From: Phocoena phocoena
Taxonomy: Eukaryota > Chordata > Mammalia > Artiodactyla > Phocoenidae
Assembly (NCBI RefSeq): GCF_963924675.1
Contig: NC_089221.1
Coordinates: 86,858,296 to 86,922,295 of the forward strand
Direction: 5' to 3'
Length of the DNA stretch: 64,000 bases
In this document: positions 59,606 through 64,000 of the stretch, piece after piece
Layout of the letters: every line of letters begins with the position of its first letter
Numbering within the stretch: position 1 is the first letter of the stretch
Notes under the pieces: generated by a model
Told to the model about the DNA's origin: nothing
The model's input: the letters and a program-made list of their open reading frames with translations, nothing else
The model's database searches: none
Made by a program: the position numbers and the translations under genes

Positions 59606-59705
59606 CCTATGGAAATGTGGCAAACACAAATAATGAGTGTTGCAGAGAGGTATTCCCATAAGAAAGAGGACAAAAATGTTAACAGTGGAATGGCTACTTG
59701 TCTAC

Positions 59706-59930
59706 TGGGCATAGAAGCATAGTAGTAAACAGCATGGGTATTGGAGTCAGACTGTCTGCATTGAAATCATGAATCTGCCAAGTTAAAAACAGTGTGATCT
59801 TGGGGAAGATACTTAACTTCTCACTGTGCCTGAGTCTTCTCATTTGTAAGATGAGGATAATAGTTGTCTTCTTATAAGGATCAAATAAGTTAGTGCAATG
59901 AGTTTGTTGACATGATATGCCTTTTACCTC
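59706..59930 (+). mobile_element. MIR SINE
   Basis: Clear MIR core in order: gcatagtagtaaacagcatg, ggtattggagtcagactgtc, gtgtgatcttggggaagata, acttaacttctcactgtgcc, tgagtcttctcatttgtaag, atgaggataatagttgtc, aaataagttagtgcaatgag. Ancient tRNA-derived SINE. The minus-strand frame at 59694-59981 is not a gene. Confidence 0.92.
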
Positions 59931-60654
59931 CAATAGGAAATTTTTATTTGAAGTACTAGAGAAAGACATTTTAAAAATCAAATTATTTTACTAAAGAAAG
60001 GCAAAGCTCATCTATGATTTGCCATTCTTAAAGAGTTGTAAACAGGTGTAACTTTTGTTAATTTATTAATTTTATAGAGACATTAGTAAATCAGAGAATC
60101 GAAAATCACTTCTAAAAATAAAAAATGGACACTTGAACTTCAAAGTTCATAGAGAATAAATAAAAAAGGAAAATTGGAAGAATGCTTTTAAAAATCACAA
60201 AAGAGAAAGTCAATAGCATAAGGAGGCTTAAGTTATTTCCCAAGGTGTTATAGAACCATACAAACAAAATGTGAAGAGAGAACCATTTGGAGACATTAGC
60301 AGTAAAGCTACCTTTCCAAACTGCATGTAAGATGAACTAGTTTGTAAGATACATTAAAAGGTTTAAGATATGAATACTAGAAATACACAAACAAATGTAT
60401 TAAAATAAAAGTAAAGCAGTCCCAAATTTTTGTTTAAATATGGACAAATTAACCTTGGTTTTCTGAAATGATTTTAACCACTTTCAGTGATTTTATGCAG
60501 TACTGAGCATATTTTGAAATGCCTCTCTTCTAATCCCAAATCAGATCAATCTCTAACCTGGCATTATGTCAAACAATTAGAACAATTTGATACTGTTAAA
60601 ATAGGTCAGCCTAAGAGTCCATTCAGAATGTTGAACTTAAAAGAAATATTTTTA
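59931..60654. other. No recognisable feature
   Basis: AT-rich, without motif-bearing frames, up to the L1 3' end. Confidence 0.5.
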
Positions 60655-60894
60655 GGGAATGTGAATTGGTGCAGCCACTGTGGAGAACAGTATGGAGGTT
60701 CCTTAAAGAACTAAAAATAGATTTACCATATGATCCAGGAATCCCACTACTGCACATATATCTGGAGAAAACTCTAACTCAAAAAGATAAATGCACTCCA
60801 CTGTTCACAGCAGCACTATTTACAATAGTTAAGACATGGAAGCAAACTTAATGTCTATCAACAGATGGATGGATAAAGATGTGGTATGTACACA

Positions 60895-60951
<57 letters not shown>

Positions 60952-61330
60952 GAATATTACTCAGCCATAAAAAAGAACAAAATAATGTCATTTGCAGCAA
61001 TATAGATGGGCCTAGAGATTATCATCCTACATGAATATGTGAAGTAAGTCAGACAGGGAAAGCCAAATATCATACGATATCACTTACATGTGAAATCTAA
61101 AAAAAAAATGATACAAATGAACTTATTTAAAACACAGAAATAGACCAACAGACATAGAAAACAAACTTATGGTTGCCAAAGAGGAAAGGGGGGAGAGGGA
61201 TAAATTAAGAATTTGGGATTAAAAGATACCCACTACTATATAAAAAATAGATAAACAACAAGGACCTACTCTATAGCACAGGGAAATATATTCAATATCT
61301 TGTAATAACCTATAATGGAAAAGGATCTGA
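60655..61330 (+). mobile_element. 5'-truncated L1: ORF2 C-terminus and 3'UTR (part 1)
   Basis: Starts within the ORF2 C-terminal code. The frame at 60666-60851 reads [20 protein letters not shown] and ALFTIVKTWKQT. A CA array interrupts the code near 60890. The 3'UTR follows (cttatggttgccaaagagga, atattcaatatcttgtaata). Interrupted at about 61331 by a second L1 3'UTR; resumes near 61621. Confidence 0.88.
60890..60948. repeat. (CA)n microsatellite
   Basis: About 29 CA units with one TA interruption, at the position where this L1 normally has a TATA run in gtggtatatata. Confidence 0.96.
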
Positions 61331-61620
61331 AGGGTAAGCCAAGACGAAGTGAGAGAGTAGCATTGACATATATAGACTACCAAATGTAAAATAGATAGCT
61401 AGTGGGAAGCAGCCGCATAGCACAGGGAGATCAGCTCAGTGCTTTGTGACCAACTAGAGGGGTGGGATAGGGAGGGTGGGAGGGAGGGAGACACAAGAGT
61501 GAAGAGATACGGAGATATATGTATATATATATAGCTGATTCACGTTGTTATGAAGCAGAAACTAACACACCATTGTAAAGCAATTATACTCCAATAAAGA
61601 TGCTAAAAAAATGTTAAAAA
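61331..61620 (+). mobile_element. Younger L1 3'UTR nested in an older L1 3'UTR
   Basis: Same 3'UTR type as 30470-30745 and 48530-48830: agggtaagccaagacgaagt, agatagctagtgggaagcag, ctccaataaagatg, then an A-rich tail. The host L1 goes on at 61621 with a TATA run and ataactgaatcactttgctg. I see no convincing target duplication. Confidence 0.85.
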
Positions 61621-61741
61621 AATAATATATATGTATATATATACACAAACATATAACTGAATCACTTTGCTGTACACCTGAAACATTGTAAATCAACTAT
61701 ACTTCAATAAAATAAATACATAAATAAATAAATAATAAATA
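61621..61741 (+). mobile_element. L1 3'UTR (part 2) and tail
   Basis: ataactgaatcactttgctg, tacacctgaaacattgtaaa, tcaactatacttcaataaaa, then AAATA units. This is the terminus of the L1 begun at 60655. Confidence 0.88.
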
Positions 61742-64000
61742 ATTTTTAAAGCAGATAAAAATACAAACATCTTGAAAGAGCTCTACAAAATATTTCTATT
61801 ATATGTATACATACATATATATGATATTACATCCTATATTATATAGCACTTAAACATTTTATAATTATACTGGATCACATAATTAAGGTTGTAGGGACTG
61901 GAATATCATTTTAGACAAGGAAATTCAAGCTATACCAGCTTATGACCTGCTTACATTTCCACGAGAAGGGTCAGATTTTTAACAGGACCTTCTGGACCTG
62001 AATGAAAGTCCTTTCCATGTTTCTTCTCACACAACTGTATGATTATATTTTGGGTTGTTTGTATTTTTTTGTTTCTTTGTTTGGTTGGTTTGGTTTCTTC
62101 TTCTGATGTAGCCTGCTAGGTCACCAGGTTATGATGACAGATTGTTGTCAGAGGAAAGCCTGACTTCTCCATTCCACCTCTGCCATGACAGAGTGTTCCC
62201 TTCTCTGGGAACAGTGCCAGTAAGGGTGACATTAGAAGGGAGACTTATTTCACTTGAATGTTAAACAAACAAACATGCAAAACCCCAAAGCAATATATGC
62301 TATAGTACTCCTACTTGCTAGTATATTGATAATTTAGGTCAGTAAAAAAGCAAAAGATCTAAGAATTAATCTTGCTATAGCATCAACTCTTTCTGTTCAG
62401 GGCTAACCCTCATGCCAAAGTATCTTATTTTAAATGATAAAGGCACATGGTTTCTTACAATCATTTGTTGGAGATATCACTGCTTTTATTCTCCTGACTA
62501 TGAAAAGTACATTTGTTCAAAGTTTATTTCAAAGGCCCAGAAAAAATACCTATAATCTGTGGGAACCACTATGAAACCCCTAGTCACCTGAGCAGTAAAT
62601 AATCAGTTTGGGACCACAAGGAAAGTGGGAACCCAAAATTCAAAAATGTGATTTCTGGGTCAGACTTTCTCTTTCTTAGTATTATGTATGGTAGAATGAA
62701 GAGGACATCTCTAAAACATCCCCAATCTTTCGTCCCCGCCTTGTTTTTATGTATTAGAGTAAGGTCAGGCTCTCCACATCATCTGCATTGATCTCAAATT
62801 AACCAGACTTCGTACGTGTGAGAAGAAACTTGCCACTAGAACCTGACTGGAGGAAAGAAGAAGGGAGGAAAAAGGAAAGAAAATGATTGCATTAGCCATC
62901 TATTAAGAAAAGAGGGGCAAGATTAAACTTAGATGCTATGGAGTCTGGAAAGCAGGAATTGTTTTTGTTTGCAGGCATTCCTTGTTTCTATGTGTATGTA
63001 AGAAACCAAATGAAACAATTGTAGGGAAAAATTCCCTTCACAGTTTGTTTGCCCAATGTAGAACATTAGCCAAATGGTCTGTTTCTGAGTCTACCCATAT
63101 TCCAAAAGAATTGTTTTTTCTCGAAGCTTTTCTGTTTTCTGTCTTTTTATCCCCCCCACCCCTGTTGGTGTGTTTCTCTTCCTTTCCTTCTTCTCTCTCT
63201 CCCCATAAACCATAACTCAGTTTATTTAAAGACAGCAAAGTGCTATGAATTTCTTAGACATGATACATCATACAAATGGGAACAATAGCAAAAAAATGTG
63301 TTTCTCCCTGGGAGCCCCAATAAGGTAGTGGGTTTTATAATGAGCTACAAAAGTCTTTCTTAAGTAACATTAAACTTTTAATGGAAAGCCACAGAGCTTG
63401 GGAACACACAAGATTTCAGCTAATTGTCTATACTTAAGGCACTACACCCAAATAGAGAGAAAAAAGAGGTGGAAAGAGGGAAAAAATCAAGAAAACAAAC
63501 CTTAAAACTGCTGTTAGTTCACATTTTTCAGAATTCTCATTCTCTAAAAGTAAAGACATACTAGCAGGGTTTTTGGTTTGGAGTTTTGTTTTTGTTTTGC
63601 TTTTTAGAAGAGAGCCACATCATTCGATCTAATTGGGTACAGAAATTTAAGATATACTCCAGACTAGGAAGGACCTAGGATAAATAAAGGAAAAATAATC
63701 CTCAGAGTTTCAACAGATGTATATCCAATTGTCATGAAGTCAACTTTGGTAGCTTATAAGCTGATGACTATAGACACCATAAATTATTCTCTATGGGGCT
63801 ACAAATTAGGGAGAATTACATTTGTTCTGGGGCCAAGTTTTATAATTTACCCATAAGAAGGAAAAAAAAATATTTTTGTTAAAACACAGAAGCAGTAAGA
63901 AAGCTGGAATACACTATTTTATTGATATTGTTATAAGTATATCAATGATTATCACCAGAGGGATATTTAAGAATGTCTAAAGTCATATTTGATTGTCACA
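61742..64000. other. No recognisable gene or repeat
   Basis: AT-rich with purine patches near 62850-62880. Overlapping frames at 62982-63238 on opposite strands (77 and 66 codons) lie over a pyrimidine-rich stretch and are not supported as coding. Confidence 0.5.

Overview
This is AT-rich, gene-poor mammalian DNA, almost certainly from a cetacean. The best evidence is a set of tRNA-derived SINEs with the GGGCTTCCCTGGTGGCGCAG head and a GTACCGC-type tail (CHR family, abundant in whales and dolphins). Several copies of an L1 3' end known from cetartiodactyl/cetacean genomes (ending CTCCAATAAAGATG) support this. I cannot tell toothed from baleen whale, and family names come from recognition, not from a database search.

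I find no host protein-coding gene, rRNA gene, functional tRNA gene or CRISPR array. Every long open frame examined is an L1 ORF1/ORF2 fragment, a frame across a SINE or simple repeat, or too short and isolated to call.

Layout: 1-4.6 kb is a mosaic of old L1 pieces with an MLT1-like LTR end, a SINE and a CA array. 4.9-9.3 kb is mostly unassigned, with one antisense SINE and one MER5-type transposon. 9.3-14.2 kb is a dense L1 pile-up: an antisense L1 with an inverted internal segment, a second L1 inserted in a third, and a recent tandem duplication carrying a SINE in only one copy. 15 kb has two SINEs inserted at the same target. 16.9-19.2 kb is an old L1 5'UTR/ORF1. 19.5-21.5 kb has two TA-flanked MITEs and an L2. 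23.3-23.7 kb is an ERVL-type LTR.

25.1-31.15 kb is the main feature: one L1 insertion with its full 5'UTR, a broken ORF1, a deleted ORF2, a 3'UTR, a GAAA array, and about 85 bp of probable 3'-transduced DNA containing a later SINE. All of it lies between perfect 16-bp target-site duplications. 31.6-38.2 kb holds antisense old L1/HAL1 blocks. 41-43.5 kb has further antisense L1. 43.5-64 kb is mostly unassigned sequence with scattered L2, MIR, MER5-like, two SINEs and two young L1 3' ends.

The elements do not form a working system. The connecting theme is L1 activity: the SINEs carry A-rich tails and target duplications starting at TT/AAAA-type sites, as expected if L1 machinery inserted them. 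I did not find a novel biological system. The most informative observations are the filled/empty SINE pair at 12.0-12.6 kb and the L1 with 3' transduction.
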